Assembly: GCF_037949795.1 (NCBI RefSeq)
Contig: NZ_CP149932.1
Span: 558,001-622,000, forward strand
Length of the DNA: 64,000 bases
Source: Thioclava sp. GXIMD2076
GTDB lineage: Bacteria > Pseudomonadota > Alphaproteobacteria > Rhodobacterales > Rhodobacteraceae
Direction: 5' to 3'
A model generated the notes under the pieces. It saw nothing but the letters and a program-made list of their open reading frames with translations. It was not told where the DNA came from and searched no databases. Shown piece after piece: positions 26,086-34,005 of the stretch (position 1 is the first letter of the stretch; each line of letters starts with the position of its first letter). The position numbers and the translations under genes were made by a program.

Positions 26086-28143
26086 TCAGGTCTCGGCGAT
26101 GATCTTCAAGAAGGGCTGGCCGAACCGTTCCAGCTTGGCCTCATCCAGACCGAGCCGCGCCAGCGCATTGAGATCGGTCGGGCCCTGTTCGGCGATCTTG
26201 CGGACAAGCCCGCTCGACAGGCTGAGGATACGGTCTGTTCCAGTCTCGCCCCTACGCAGCCGTAACTGTTCGGCCCAGAGCGCATCGAATAGCAGCCCGG
26301 ACTGTTTTCCCGCCAGCGCGCGCCGTGCGGGATGCATCTTCTGCACGCCGTCCTCGGCCATCACATCCAGAAACGCGCGGCCATAGCTCTCGAGCTTCTT
26401 GGCTCCGACACCGTTGATCCGCGCCATGTCATCAAGGCTCTGCGGACGGGCCTCGACCATCTCGATCAGGGTCCGGTCGGGGAAGATCATATAGGCCGGA
26501 AGGCCCGCCGCCTCGGAGAGTGCCCGACGCTTGGCCTTGAGCGCCGAAAGCAGTGGGGCATCCTCGTCGGACACCAGCGCCTTGACCACCGTCTGCTGTC
26601 TGGAACTGCGCACGGGGTCACGACGGAAGGTGATCTCTCGCTCGCCCCGCAGGATCGGATGCGCGGCCTGCGTTACAAACAGCGCGCCATGACGCTCGGC
26701 ATCGGGGCGGATCAGGTCATGGCCCATCATCTGCCGGAAGATCGCCTGCCATTGCAGGCGTGACCATGCCTTGCCAACCCCAAAGGTCGGTAACCGGTCA
26801 TGGCCCCGCGAGGAGATCCGCTCGTTCGACTGCCCCAGCAGGATCTCGATAAGATACTGGCTCCCGTAACTCTGGTCGCAGCGCAGGCAGGCCGAGAGCG
26901 CCATACGCACCGGCTCGGTCGCGTCAAACAGATCGGGCGGCGTATCGCAGATATCGCAATTGCCGCAAGGCTCGGATTCCTCGCCGAAATAGGCCAGCAG
27001 GCGCTGACGGCGGCAGGCCGTCGCCTCGGCCAGCCCCAGAAGCGCGTTGAGCCGCCCGTGATCGGCATCCTTGCGTTCGGGCGGCGCAAGCCCCTCATCT
27101 ACCTGCGCGCGACGGATGCGGATATCGTCGGGACCATAAAGCGTCAGGGTCTCGGCAGGCGCGCCATCGCGGCCCGCGCGACCGATCTCCTGATAATAGG
27201 CCTCGATGGATTTCGACAGATCGGCATGGGCGACCCAGCGGATATCGGGTTTGTCGATCCCCATCCCGAAAGCCACCGTCGCCACCACAATCAGCCCGTC
27301 TTCCTGCTGGAACCGCGTCTCGACCTGACGCCGGTCATCGGGGTCCATGCCCCCATGATAGTAGCAGGCGCTATGCCCCGCCTCGTTGAGCGCCTGCGCA
27401 AGGCTCTCTGTTTTCTTGCGGGTCGCGCAGTAGACGATGCCCGACTGCCCTTTGCGCGCGGCAGCAAAGGTCAGGATCTGGTTACGGGGCTGGTTCTTGG
27501 GGTCAAAAGCCAGATGGATATTTGGCCGGTCGAAGCCGCGCAGGAAGGTCTCGGGCGCAACGCCTGCAAACAGCCGAGTGACCATCTCGGCGCGGGTTTC
27601 CTCGTCGGCAGTGGCGGTAAAGGCCGCCAGCGGCACATCGAGGTCACGGCGCAACTCGCCAATCCGCAGGTAATCGGGGCGGAAATCATGGCCCCACTGA
27701 CTGACGCAATGCGCCTCGTCTACGGCGATCAACCCTACCCGCGCGCGGCGCAACAGATGCACCGCCCCGCCAGAGGCCAGCCGTTCGGGCGCCATATAGA
27801 GGATCTTGAGCCGGCTCTCGTCGATGGCGCGGAAGACCTCCTCGGTCTCCTCCTCGGTATTGCCCGAGGTCAGCGCGCCGGCCTCGACCCCCGCCTCGCG
27901 CAGCGCGCGCACCTGATCGCGCATCAGCGCAATCAGCGGCGAGATCACCACCGTTAACCCCTCGCGGCACAAAGCAGGGATCTGGAAACACAGGGATTTG
28001 CCGCCGCCCGTCGGCATGATGGCGAGCGTGTTGCGCCCCGCCATCACGGAGCGCACGATCTCTTCCTGTCCGGGCCGGAATTCGCGGAACCCGAAGATAT
28101 CGGTCAGGACTGCATGACAGTCGGGCAATGTCGCCTCGACCAC
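26086..28143 (-). CDS. recQ: ATP-dependent DNA helicase RecQ
   Basis: 685-residue 3'-5' helicase for recombination repair. It has the Q/0 region FGFREFRPGQEEIV, Walker A MPTGGGKS (43-50), VDEAHC, the motif III block FTATAD, motif VI (YQEIGRAGRDG), the zinc-binding domain (CRRQRLLAYFGEESEPCGNCDIC) and a winged helix. An HRDC domain follows (LLSALKAKRRALSEAAGLPAYMIF). A second HRDC-like repeat of about 80 residues ends the protein, as in many alphaproteobacterial RecQ proteins. The start is a GTG at 28143, four bases after the yggT stop, so it is co-transcribed with yggT. It is convergent with the kinase. Confidence 0.93.
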   Translation of the reverse strand: MVEATLPDCHAVLTDIFGFREFRPGQEEIVRSVMAGRNTLAIMPTGGGKSLCFQIPALCREGLTVVISPLIALMRDQVRALREAGVEAGALTSGNTEEETEEVFRAIDESRLKILYMAPERLASGGAVHLLRRARVGLIAVDEAHCVSQWGHDFRPDYLRIGELRRDLDVPLAAFTATADEETRAEMVTRLFAGVAPETFLRGFDRPNIHLAFDPKNQPRNQILTFAAARKGQSGIVYCATRKKTESLAQALNEAGHSACYYHGGMDPDDRRQVETRFQQEDGLIVVATVAFGMGIDKPDIRWVAHADLSKSIEAYYQEIGRAGRDGAPAETLTLYGPDDIRIRRAQVDEGLAPPERKDADHGRLNALLGLAEATACRRQRLLAYFGEESEPCGNCDICDTPPDLFDATEPVRMALSACLRCDQSYGSQYLIEILLGQSNERISSRGHDRLPTFGVGKAWSRLQWQAIFRQMMGHDLIRPDAERHGALFVTQAAHPILRGEREITFRRDPVRSSRQQTVVKALVSDEDAPLLSALKAKRRALSEAAGLPAYMIFPDRTLIEMVEARPQSLDDMARINGVGAKKLESYGRAFLDVMAEDGVQKMHPARRALAGKQSGLLFDALWAEQLRLRRGETGTDRILSLSSGLVRKIAEQGPTDLNALARLGLDEAKLERFGQPFLKIIAET

Positions 28144-28147
28144 CGGA

Positions 28148-28441
28148 TCAATACCCGTAGAAGAAGCCCGCGTTGTTGATCAGCGCGCGCTGCAGGATCA
28201 TCAGGATCACGAAGGCCACCAGCGGCGCCAGATCGAGCCCGGGCGTATTGGGCAGGATGCGGCGGATCGGCGAATAGATCGGCTCCAGCAGCGAATTGAG
28301 ACCATACCAGATCTGGCCGATAATCGGCTGACGCAGGTTCAGGACGTTGAAATTGATCAACCAGCTCATGATGATGTGGACGATCATGATGAACCAGACA
28401 ATATCCAGTATGAGATTGAGCGCCTGAAACAGCGTGACCAT
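28148..28441 (-). CDS. YggT family membrane protein
   Basis: 97 residues with two hydrophobic segments (about 8-30 and 68-90). Between them is the family signature SWLINFNVLNLRQPIIGQIWYGLNSLLEPIYSPIRRILP. YggT proteins are inner-membrane proteins of poorly known function, linked to osmotic stress and to cell-envelope or division factors in other phyla. GGAGG ten bases before the ATG supports the start. First gene of a unit with recQ. Confidence 0.9.
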   Translation of the reverse strand: MVTLFQALNLILDIVWFIMIVHIIMSWLINFNVLNLRQPIIGQIWYGLNSLLEPIYSPIRRILPNTPGLDLAPLVAFVILMILQRALINNAGFFYGY

Positions 28442-28613
28442 ATGTAAAAGACCTCCGGCTGGGTGACTTCCTACCTAAGCGAGCCGCTTTCATCTTGCAA
28501 CCTTGCAACGCATGCAAGTGATCGCGATTTTAGCGTTAATTTCAGGGCTTGAAGTGCTTGCACGGGCGTGGGCTTTCGGGCTTATCCTTCAGTCAACAGA
28601 AGGAGAGCCCCTG

Positions 28614-29954
28614 ATGAGCGATCGCAAGACCCTTTGGGGATGGTATTTCTTCGACTGGGCGAGCCAACCCTATAACACGCTCCTGCTGACCTTCATCTTC
28701 GGCCCCTATATGAAGACGCTGATGGGCGACGGGAGTGCGGCGCAGGCGGTCTGGGGTTACGGGATCGGCGCGGCAGGCGTGATCATCGCGCTGGCCTCGC
28801 CTTTCCTCGGCGCGATCGCCGACCGCAGCGGCGCCAAGCGGCGCTTCCTGTGGCTGTTCTCGGCAATGTATGTGCTCGGGGCTGCGGGCCTGTGGTGGGC
28901 CATTCCGGGCGATTACAGCCTGATCTTCGTGCTGGCGAGCTTTGCGATCGGGCTGATCGGGATGGAATTTGCCACCACCTTCACCAATGCCTATCTGCCC
29001 GAGCTTGGCCCGCGCAGCGGTCTTGGGCGGATCTCGGGCTCGGGCTGGGCCTTCGGCTATCTGGGCGGGCTGATCGCGCTGGTCATCATGCTGACGCTGT
29101 TCCAGGCCAATCCCGAAACGGGGCGGACCATGATCGGCATCGCCCCTCTGTTCGGGCTGGATGTCGCCACCCGTGCCGATACCCGCATCGTGGGGCCCTT
29201 GACCGCACTCTGGTATGCGGTCTTCATGATCCCGTTTTTCCTCTGGGTCAAGGACCGCCCCAAACCCGATGCGCTGCCGATCCGCGCGGCCATGGCGCAG
29301 GGCTGGCCTGCGCTGCGCGCCACGCTGGTGTCGCTGCCCGCACGCCCGAGCCTCGCGGCATGGCTGGTCTCCTCGATGCTCTATCGCGATGCGCTCAACG
29401 GTGTCTACGTCTTTGGCGGGCTCTATGCGGCAGGGGTGCTCGGCTGGTCAATCACCCAGATTGGCATCTTCGGCCTCCTGTCGATCATCGCGGGGGCGGT
29501 GTTTGCATGGGCGGGCGGTCGGGCCGATGACGGGTTCGGCTCGAAACCGGTCATCACCGTCTGCCTGCTGGCCCTGATCGCTGCGGTGATCGGCATCATC
29601 ACCATCACGCCCACATCCGTCTTCGGCATGGCTGTAGCCGAAGGCAGTTCCGCACCCGACATCGCCTTCTTCGTGCTGGGCTGCGTCATCGGTGGCGCGG
29701 GCGGAGCGCTGCAATCGGCTAGCCGCGTGATGATGGTCCACCAGTCTCCCCCCGACCGGATCACCGAATATTTCGGCATCTACGCACTTTCGGGCAAGGC
29801 CACCGCCTTCCTCGCGCCGCTCTCCATCGGGCTGGTGACATCGGCGACAGACAGCCAGTCATGGGGCATCACCCCCGTCTTAGTGCTTTTCGTGGCGGGG
29901 CTTCTCCTGCTAGGCTGGGTCAGATCCCCGCAATCCTGCGCCCCCCGCATGTGA
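28614..29954 (+). CDS. MFS transporter, UMF1 type
   Basis: 446 residues with about twelve membrane helices. The N-terminus (WGWYFFDWASQPYNTLLLTFIFGPY) and LGAIADRSGAKRRFLW are the marks of the UMF1 (Atg22-like) branch of the major facilitator superfamily, often annotated as amino-acid or glycerol-type effluxers. Substrate unknown. The start at 28614 is supported by AAGGAGAGCCCCTG before ATG; the upstream in-frame ATG at 28503 lies in the promoter region. mepA follows 16 bases after its stop, on the same strand. Confidence 0.88.
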   Translation: MSDRKTLWGWYFFDWASQPYNTLLLTFIFGPYMKTLMGDGSAAQAVWGYGIGAAGVIIALASPFLGAIADRSGAKRRFLWLFSAMYVLGAAGLWWAIPGDYSLIFVLASFAIGLIGMEFATTFTNAYLPELGPRSGLGRISGSGWAFGYLGGLIALVIMLTLFQANPETGRTMIGIAPLFGLDVATRADTRIVGPLTALWYAVFMIPFFLWVKDRPKPDALPIRAAMAQGWPALRATLVSLPARPSLAAWLVSSMLYRDALNGVYVFGGLYAAGVLGWSITQIGIFGLLSIIAGAVFAWAGGRADDGFGSKPVITVCLLALIAAVIGIITITPTSVFGMAVAEGSSAPDIAFFVLGCVIGGAGGALQSASRVMMVHQSPPDRITEYFGIYALSGKATAFLAPLSIGLVTSATDSQSWGITPVLVLFVAGLLLLGWVRSPQSCAPRM

Positions 29955-29970
29955 CAAGAGGAACCCGCCC

Positions 29971-30873
29971 TTGGCTCTACCCCGTATCGTGATCGCCACT
30001 CTGAGCGCCTGTCTGGCCTTGTCGTCTCTGGCCGAGGCAGAGCCACTGGCACGCCAGCTTTTCGGGGCGGAAAGGGCGCCCTCCGCGCAAGCCCCATCAG
30101 CGGTAGGCTTCTATTCCAAAGGCTGTGCGGCCGGCATGGTGGCCATGCCCGAAAGCGGCCCGACATGGCAGGTGATGCGGCTCTCGCGCAATCGCAATTA
30201 TGGCCAGCCCGAAACGCTGGCCTTCCTGCAGGACCTGTCACGTCAGGCCGCCACCCTCCCCGGTTGGGCGGGGCTCTATATCGGCGATATCGCCCAGCCG
30301 CGTGGCGGCCCGATGACCGGCGGTCATGCCAGCCACCAGACAGGGCTGGATGCCGATATCTGGATGCTGCCGCCCAAGCGGCTGGACCTGAGCCGGAGCG
30401 AACGCGAGAAGATCTCCTCGATCTCCATCCGCACGGCCGACCAGACCCGCATCAACGCCAACTGGACGCCCGCCCATATGGCGCTGATGGAGATGACAGC
30501 CAAGGATCCGCGTGTGGATCGCATCTTTGTGGCGGCGGCTGCCAAGATCGCGATGTGCAATGCCGCGCCGCGCGGTGACCGCGCATGGCTTCAGAAGATC
30601 CGCCCCTATTGGGGCCATAACACGCATTTCCATGTGCGGCTGAAATGTCCGCCCGGTGCCAGCGCCTGCGAGAAACAGACGCCCAGCGTGGCCGAGCTGT
30701 CCAAGGGCGGTGACGGCTGTGACGAGACGCTCAACTGGTGGGTCACCGAAGCACTGAACCCGACCAAACCCGCCGCACCGCAAGAGCCCTCGGGCCCGCC
30801 CAAGCGCACGGCCAAAACCTATGTGATGGCGGATCTTCCCGCCCAATGCCGGAACGTGCTGAACGCCCAATGA
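29971..30873 (+). CDS. mepA: Penicillin-insensitive murein endopeptidase
   Basis: 300 residues. An N-terminal signal peptide (ending near LAEA, residue 23) exports it to the periplasm, where it cleaves D-alanyl-meso-diaminopimelyl cross-links in peptidoglycan. The zinc site is in GGHASHQTGLDADIW (117-131: His119 or His122, Asp127, Asp129) and in NTHFHVRLKCP. Six or more cysteines in the mature part suggest disulfides. The start is a TTG at 29971 with AGAGGA upstream; no ATG is available before the signal peptide. Its stop overlaps the ATG of the next gene (ATGA, 30870-30873). Confidence 0.93.
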   Translation: MALPRIVIATLSACLALSSLAEAEPLARQLFGAERAPSAQAPSAVGFYSKGCAAGMVAMPESGPTWQVMRLSRNRNYGQPETLAFLQDLSRQAATLPGWAGLYIGDIAQPRGGPMTGGHASHQTGLDADIWMLPPKRLDLSRSEREKISSISIRTADQTRINANWTPAHMALMEMTAKDPRVDRIFVAAAAKIAMCNAAPRGDRAWLQKIRPYWGHNTHFHVRLKCPPGASACEKQTPSVAELSKGGDGCDETLNWWVTEALNPTKPAAPQEPSGPPKRTAKTYVMADLPAQCRNVLNAQ

Positions 30874-31763
30874 GAACCTTAGTATTCACGATGATTGCAC
30901 TGTGCTTCGGCTTACAGGCCATGGCGCAGGCGACCGGCCCTGCCGAGTTTCTGCAAAGCTATCTATGGCATGTGGACCACCCGCAATTCGGCGGCTTCTC
31001 GGGGCTGGAACTGAGCGATGATGGCAATGATCTGGTCACGTTGTCGGACCGCACGAGCCTGTGGCGCGCCCATATCACCCGCGATGCGCAAGGCCGGATC
31101 ACGGCCGTCGCCCCGACAGAGAACCCGATCACCCTGCATGATTACCGCGACCGCGAGATGACCGTATCGCGCGGTGATTCCGAGGGGCTGGCACTGGCGC
31201 CCGATGGCGGGGTCTATGTGTCCTTCGAGGGCGACCTGCCGCGGGTCGATCATTATGCCAAGGGCTCCAGTCGGGCAGGCAAGCTGCCCCGCGCAGTCGA
31301 ATTCAAGAATATGCAGGCCAATGCCTCGCTCGAGGCGCTGGCCGTAGACCAGAGCGGAGCGCTCTACACCCTGCCCGAACGCTCGGGCCGCTCGGGTCTG
31401 GCCTTTCCGGTCTTCGAGCTGAAAAACAACCGCTGGAGCCGCCCGTTTTCCATCCCGCGCGAGGGTGAATGGCAAGCCGTCGGTGCCGATTTCGGGCCGG
31501 ATGGCCGGCTTTATCTGCTCGAGCGCGATTTCTGGGGGCTGTTGGGCTTCCTGACCCGTGTGCAGGTATTTGACGTGAAAAACGGCAAACTCAGCGGTGG
31601 CGAGGTGCTTCTCCAGACGACCGCCGGCCACCACGACAATCTCGAAGGGCTTTCGGTCTGGCGCGACGCAGCGGGATTTATCCGGTTGACGATGATCTCG
31701 GATGACAATTTCCGCAAGATCCTGCAACGGACCGAGATCGTCGAATACCGGCTGCCGAAATAG
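30870..31763 (+). CDS. Secreted esterase-like/phytase-like beta-propeller protein
   Basis: 297 residues. The signal peptide ends near residue 20 (LQAMAQA). The mature part has repeated beta-blade-like segments (FGGFSGLELSDDGNDLVTLSDR, SEGLALAPDGGVYVSFEG, SLEALAVDQSGALYTLPER, WQAVGADFGPDGRLYLLER, LEGLSVWRDAAG). This is the pattern of the family called esterase-like activity of phytase. It is periplasmic and its substrate is not known. It overlaps mepA by four bases, so the two are translationally coupled. This is an unusual partner for a murein endopeptidase. Confidence 0.85.
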   Translation: MRTLVFTMIALCFGLQAMAQATGPAEFLQSYLWHVDHPQFGGFSGLELSDDGNDLVTLSDRTSLWRAHITRDAQGRITAVAPTENPITLHDYRDREMTVSRGDSEGLALAPDGGVYVSFEGDLPRVDHYAKGSSRAGKLPRAVEFKNMQANASLEALAVDQSGALYTLPERSGRSGLAFPVFELKNNRWSRPFSIPREGEWQAVGADFGPDGRLYLLERDFWGLLGFLTRVQVFDVKNGKLSGGEVLLQTTAGHHDNLEGLSVWRDAAGFIRLTMISDDNFRKILQRTEIVEYRLPK

Positions 31764-31795
31764 CGTTTTCGCCTTTTTTACTTGACCGGAGGGGC

Positions 31796-31835
31796 GGCGC
31801 GGCGTTATCCGCGCCTGTCGTCCGATGCATCGGAC
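31796..31835 (+). promoter_or_regulatory. GC hairpin and 16-bp palindrome before the queuosine-precursor transporter
   Basis: GGCGCGG/CCGCGCC (31796-31802 with 31809-31815) forms a 7-bp hairpin. GTCCGATGCATCGGAC (31820-31835) is a perfect 16-bp palindrome. Both lie in the 108-base spacer, 36 bases before the ATG. They could be a terminator remnant, an RNA element or an operator; I could not match a preQ1 riboswitch consensus. Confidence 0.45.
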
Positions 31836-31871
31836 CATGTCTCCGCTACCATGTAAAAACGGCCAGAACCT

Positions 31872-32507
31872 ATGAAACACTTCCTGCCCGGCGTCATCGC
31901 CATGGCCATCATCGTGGTGGCCTCCAATATTCTCGTGCAATTCCTCTTGGGTGACTGGCTCACCTGGGGCGCGATCACCTATCCCTTCGCCTTCCTCGTC
32001 ACCGACCTGATGAACCGGTTCTATGGCCCCGCCATGGCGCGCCGCGTCGTGCTGGCCGGTTTCGTGACAGGCGTTATATGCTCGCTGGTCGGCAGCCAGA
32101 TCGAAGGCCAGTTCGGCCCGCTCGTCTCGGTGCGCGTGGCCATTGGCTCGGGCACCGCCTTCCTTGTGGCGCAGATGATGGATGTCGCCATCTTCGACCG
32201 CCTCCGCGAGGGCCGCTGGTGGCGTGCGCCGCTGGTCTCCTCGCTGGTCGGATCCGTGCTCGATACCACGATCTTCTTCTCGATCGCCTTTGCGACCCAG
32301 CTCAGCTTCATCTGGCCTGCCGATGACGTGTCCTGGGCCAATGACGCCGTGCCCGTTCTGGGCTTTGGACCGCTGGCACCGCTCTGGGTTTCGCTTGCAA
32401 TTGCAGATAGTTCGCTAAAGTTTGCCTTATCTTTAATCGCACTGCTGCCGTTTCGGGCAGCCGTCACGAAACTATCACCTCAATCCGCAAGAATTAACTT
32501 GTCATAA
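31872..32507 (+). CDS. Queuosine precursor transporter (VUT/YhhQ family)
   Basis: 211-residue membrane protein with about six hydrophobic helices. It shows the YhhQ/VUT signature: ITYPFAFLVTDLMNRFYGP, then VGSQIEGQFGPLVSVRVAIGSGTAFLVAQMMDVAIFDRLRE, with the conserved acidic residues and DTTIFFSIAF. The family imports queuine or pre-Q0/pre-Q1 for queuosine in tRNA wobble positions. No que biosynthetic gene is next to it here. A hairpin and a palindrome lie upstream. Confidence 0.9.
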   Translation: MKHFLPGVIAMAIIVVASNILVQFLLGDWLTWGAITYPFAFLVTDLMNRFYGPAMARRVVLAGFVTGVICSLVGSQIEGQFGPLVSVRVAIGSGTAFLVAQMMDVAIFDRLREGRWWRAPLVSSLVGSVLDTTIFFSIAFATQLSFIWPADDVSWANDAVPVLGFGPLAPLWVSLAIADSSLKFALSLIALLPFRAAVTKLSPQSARINLS

Positions 32508-32547
32508 ACCAAATCTATGCCACCTTTGAGGTATCGGTAACGCAATG

Positions 32548-32700
32548 AAAGGAGGTGATCCAGTGTCTAGAGTGATATTGGAGAGAGGTATCGGGACATT
32601 CAGGGGGGCCGAGGCCTGAGGGCAATCCCTAAGGCAATTTGAACCCTGGGTGGGCTCCGATTTGGATCGTCTTCAGACCCCTAACCGGACCATCTCCTTA
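32548..32700 (+). other. Shine-Dalgarno with a downstream complementary segment in the same transcript
   Basis: GGACCATCTCCTTA (32687-32700) pairs with AAAGGAGGTGATCC (32548-32561): twelve of fourteen positions pair, with one G-U, one A-C mismatch and one end mismatch. This could mask the tiny ORF's ribosome site once the downstream part is transcribed. Between them are small GC hairpins of no clear type. Any CCTCC segment pairs with a Shine-Dalgarno to some degree, so this needs comparative support. Confidence 0.35.
32563..32619 (+). CDS. Tiny ORF with a very strong Shine-Dalgarno, possible leader peptide or small protein
   Basis: The 363 bases between the queuosine-precursor transporter and xseB hold no normal gene. 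Inside them, AAAGGAGGTGATCC (32548-32561) is complementary to the last 14 bases of a typical 16S rRNA and is followed, with ideal spacing, by GTG at 32563. From there 18 codons run to TGA: MSRVILERGIGTFRGAEA. The frame also has an ATG at 32545 giving 24 codons. The peptide is basic and arginine-rich, with no membrane segment. I do not recognise it. It may be a leader peptide, a small protein, or a decoy in a non-coding RNA. Confidence 0.4.
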   Translation: MSRVILERGIGTFRGAEA

Positions 32701-32708
32701 GAACTCGA

Positions 32709-32732
32709 GGGTCGTCTTTCTTAAGACGGCCC
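32709..32732 (+). terminator. Hairpin, possible first terminator of the tiny-ORF transcript
   Basis: GGGTCGTCTT and AAGACGGCCC form a 10-bp stem (one G-U) with loop TCTT. The following TTCAAGTT is only weakly T-rich, so it may also be a stable 3' hairpin of a small RNA. Confidence 0.45.
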
Positions 32733-32744
32733 TTCAAGTTGCTT

Positions 32745-32775
32745 CCCCGCCATGGCTTGCCACAGGCGGGGTTTT
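32745..32775 (+). terminator. Strong terminator upstream of xseB
   Basis: CCCCGCC/GGCGGGG with an inner TGGC/GCCA stem, followed by TTTTGCGTTTT. It separates the transcript of the queuosine-precursor transporter/tiny ORF from the xseB-ispA-dxs operon. The operon promoter must lie in 32776-32860. Confidence 0.85.
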
Positions 32776-32870
32776 GCGTTTTACGGCCCCGTCCTCATGT
32801 CTTTCTCGTGAACAGGGCTGGACCAAAGCCGCATTTGGTGGCATCCCAAGCCTCAACGAAGGAGTGGGCG

Positions 32871-33119
32871 ATGACGGATCAGATGCGCGACGTTTCGACG
32901 ATGAGCTTCGAGGAAGCGATGAAGGAATTCGAGCAGGTCGTGAACCAGCTCGACCGGGGCGATGTGCCTCTGGACCAGTCGATTGCGCTTTACGAACGCG
33001 GGGCGGCGCTGAAAGAGCGTTGTGCGACCCTCCTGAAAGCCGCCGAGGAGCGCGTCGAGAAGATCACGCTGGCCGCCGACGGCACCCCCACCGGCACGGT
33101 GCCGACCGAAGGGCTGTAA
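32871..33119 (+). CDS. xseB: Exodeoxyribonuclease VII small subunit
   Basis: 82 residues. The helical-hairpin small subunit of ExoVII shows SFEEAMKEFEQVVNQLDRGDVPLDQSIALYERG and LKERCATLLKAAEERVEKI, the two antiparallel helices. It binds several copies of XseA (encoded elsewhere) and is needed for single-strand DNA degradation. GAAGGAGTGGGCG precedes the ATG. Its TAA is followed at once by the ispA ATG, so it opens the xseB-ispA-dxs operon, as in many alphaproteobacteria. Confidence 0.94.
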   Translation: MTDQMRDVSTMSFEEAMKEFEQVVNQLDRGDVPLDQSIALYERGAALKERCATLLKAAEERVEKITLAADGTPTGTVPTEGL

Positions 33120-33986
33120 ATGTTCAAGACCCGTTTGAGTGAAGCCCAGGCGTCGGTGCAGACCGCGCTTGATGCGCGTGTGGCGCAATATCCCGCGGGC
33201 CAGTTGCGTGACGCCATGCATTACGCGTTACAGGGCGGCAAGCGGCTGCGCGCCTTCCTGGTGCTGGAAGGCGCCGCGATTTTCGACATTCCGGCCGAGC
33301 AGGCAATGCCTGCGGCCTGTGCCGTCGAGGCGCTGCATGCCTATAGCCTCGTGCATGACGACATGCCCTGCATGGATAATGACGACCTGCGCCGCGGCAT
33401 GCCCACAGTCCATGTGCAATGGGACGAGGCGACCGCTGCCCTGGCCGGAGATGCGCTGCAGACGATGGCCTTCGAGTTGCTGACCGATGCGGCCCTTGGC
33501 GAGGCCCCTGCCCGTCTGGCGCTGGTGGCCGATCTGGCCCGCGCCTCGGGTGCGGAAGGTATGGTCTATGGTCAGGCGCTCGACATCGCCGCGGAAACCG
33601 CCGCCACCCCACTGACGCTTGAACAGATCACCAAGCTGCAGGAAGGCAAAACCGGCGCGCTGATCGGCTTTGCCGCGCGTGCGGGGGCCGTGATTGCGGG
33701 CCAAGATCCTGCGCCACTTGCCGCCTATGCAGAGGCTTTGGGCCTTGCTTTCCAGATTGCCGATGACATCTTGGATGTGGAAGGCAACGAGGATCTGACC
33801 GGCAAGCGTCTGCATAAGGATGCCGAGGCCGGAAAGGCCACATTCGTCTCGCTTCTGGGGCTCGAAGGCGCGAAAGCCCGCGCCGGCGAGTTGTGCGAGC
33901 AGGCGATTGCGGCCCTCGAGCCCTATGGCGAACGTGCCGACATATTGCGAGACCTCGCGCGCTTCACCATTGCGCGCAAACACTGA
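33120..33986 (+). CDS. ispA: Farnesyl diphosphate synthase (short-chain polyprenyl synthase)
   Basis: 288 residues. It condenses isopentenyl and dimethylallyl diphosphate into the precursor of quinones, undecaprenyl phosphate and carotenoids. The first aspartate-rich motif is DDMPCMDNDD (80-89) and the second is DDILDVEG (around 217-224). The FQIADDILD context and the aromatic or small residues before the first motif fit farnesyl rather than octaprenyl length. It sits between xseB and dxs, so precursor supply and chain elongation share an operon. 19 bases to dxs. Confidence 0.95.
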   Translation: MFKTRLSEAQASVQTALDARVAQYPAGQLRDAMHYALQGGKRLRAFLVLEGAAIFDIPAEQAMPAACAVEALHAYSLVHDDMPCMDNDDLRRGMPTVHVQWDEATAALAGDALQTMAFELLTDAALGEAPARLALVADLARASGAEGMVYGQALDIAAETAATPLTLEQITKLQEGKTGALIGFAARAGAVIAGQDPAPLAAYAEALGLAFQIADDILDVEGNEDLTGKRLHKDAEAGKATFVSLLGLEGAKARAGELCEQAIAALEPYGERADILRDLARFTIARKH

Positions 33987-34005
33987 CGAAAGCGGATAGC
34001 CAAAG

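Noticed and set aside
31764..31871. preQ1 riboswitch before the queuosine-precursor transporter
   Set aside because: I could not line up the compact preQ1-I pseudoknot pieces or the C-rich loop; only the hairpin and palindrome are certain.
32545..32775. Known housekeeping RNA (6S, SRP RNA, tmRNA) at the tiny-ORF element
   Set aside because: It lacks the large central bubble of 6S RNA, the GGAAG/apical loop of SRP RNA and any tRNA-like end; hence listed as unknown.
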